Of a DNA stretch of 34,318 nucleotides, positions 33,909 to 34,318 are shown piece after piece; position 1 is the first letter of the stretch; each line of letters begins with the position of its first letter. The stretch comes from Acidobacteriota bacterium (GTDB lineage: Bacteria; Acidobacteriota; Blastocatellia; Pyrinomonadales; Pyrinomonadaceae), in the NCBI GenBank assembly GCA_018269075.1, contig JAFDVJ010000087.1, positions 1-34,318 of the forward strand, in the 5' to 3' direction. A model generated the notes under the pieces. The model saw only the letters and a list, made by a program, of their open reading frames with translations. It was not told the origin of the DNA and ran no database searches. Position numbers and translations under genes: made by a program.

Positions 33909-34318
33909 TTTTATACCCGGAAGAAAAGGACTTACAGGATTTTCCTGTGAGTCCTTTTCCTTTGTTTCAAGAGTTGGTGGAAAAATGGTGGAATGATTAA
34001 TGGGTTGTTTTTCACCTAACTCGTTTAATTGCTGGCGCAAAACTTCATCTTTAATGTGAGTATAACCACGCGTTGTTTTAATTTCAGAGTGCCCGAGAGC
34101 AGTCTGGACAGTAAATTCCCTGGCGCCGATATTGAAAAGGTCGGTAGCGAAGGTATGCCTAATATCGTGAAAACGAAAATCTTTAATACCTGCCTTCTCT
34201 AAAGCCGTCCACCAAGCCCGCTTGAAATTGAGATGGTCAAGAAAAAATAGACAAAAAACTGTCAATCTTTCCTCCATTTTTAATTTTCCATTCGGCTTCA
34301 AATTCCATCGGGCTTTTG
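33843..34318 (-). CDS. Tyrosine recombinase/integrase, partial, overlapping tRNA-Pro antisense
   Basis: Site-specific recombinase catalytic part: FRFHDIRHTFATDLFNIGAR with the H-x-x-R box, then ALGHSEIKTTRGYTHI with the conserved His and the Tyr nucleophile. The frame is open to the window edge, so the N-terminal DNA-binding region and first catalytic Arg would lie outside. The sequence just before FKRAWWTALEKAG (LTVFCLFFLDHLN) is not clearly integrase-like, so a frameshift or truncation near 34210-34280 is possible. At the other end the frame passes through the tRNA terminator hairpin and antisense through the tRNA, ending in its D arm (SGRDDLNIRPHGPEPCALPG is tRNA read backwards). The true functional end may be earlier. 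The DNA here is AT-richer than the core genes, consistent with an acquired element. Confidence 0.8.
   Translation of the reverse strand, partial: KARWNLKPNGKLKMEERLTVFCLFFLDHLNFKRAWWTALEKAGIKDFRFHDIRHTFATDLFNIGAREFTVQTALGHSEIKTTRGYTHIKDEVLRQQLNELGEKQPINHSTIFPPTLETKEKDSQENPVSPFLPGIKWSGRDDLNIRPHGPEPCALPG
33924..33960 (+). terminator. Terminator of tRNA-Pro, inside the integrase frame
   Basis: A 16-bp stem (AAAAGGACTTACAGGA 33924-33939, TCCTGTGAGTCCTTTT 33943-33958; one G-U type pair) with a 3-nt loop and T-rich descending arm. It lies 16 bp past the tRNA CCA. The palindrome also lies in the minus-strand integrase reading frame. Confidence 0.8.

Overview
The window looks like a chromosomal segment of a GC-rich (roughly 60% by eye) Gram-negative-type bacterium, most plausibly an Acidobacteriota of the Blastocatellia/Pyrinomonadaceae kind. 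That placement is inference. It rests on the gene mix (secreted S46 peptidase, CrtI-type desaturase, large secreted HEAT-repeat proteins, a candidate lipid-coupling radical SAM enzyme, an Rhs remnant) and on many heptanucleotide repeats between genes. No rRNA is present to settle it.

Layout. 1-743: terminator, heptamer repeat, decayed 3' end of an Rhs-type gene and REP-like palindromes. 734-4077: small zinc-ribbon gene, then a cell-envelope signalling cluster of an ECF sigma factor, an anti-sigma protein with two zinc fingers, a B-box membrane protein and a tiny membrane protein. 4351-7511: M23 envelope peptidase and S46 dipeptidyl-peptidase. 7516-7987: frameshifted four-helix-bundle gene between inverted purine repeats. 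8018-13820 (all minus strand): mtgA, crtI-type desaturase, histone-deacetylase-like hydrolase, ftsB-like gene and phosphohexomutase. 13821-14539: AT-rich upstream region, followed by a 676-residue radical SAM protein resembling the archaeal tetraether synthase family. 16571-19155: repeat-rich intergenic DNA (heptamers, a degenerate 21-bp tandem array, MITE-like elements) around a gene that appears to fuse ExbB-like and two ExbD-like domains. 19156-19659: small membrane-anchored protein.

19904-31020 is the most striking part: three consecutive paralogous genes of 1171, 1229 and 1196 codons, each encoding a signal peptide, alpha-helical HEAT-like repeats, a conserved middle domain and a C-terminal beta-rich (propeller-like) domain. 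I do not recognise a characterised function. They form a triplicated exported protein family and are the best candidate here for an undescribed system.

31028-33712 is housekeeping: rpsU with promoter and terminator, the classic surE-pcm overlap, and a DedA-family gene. The window ends with a tRNA-Pro(CGG) and, antisense and partly overlapping it, a tyrosine recombinase running off the edge. This arrangement is typical of an element integrated at a tRNA gene.

Themes are envelope maintenance (sigma/anti-sigma, M23, MtgA, FtsB, DedA, possible membrane-spanning lipid synthesis), secreted proteins (S46, the HEAT family) and a heavy load of small non-coding repeats at gene borders.
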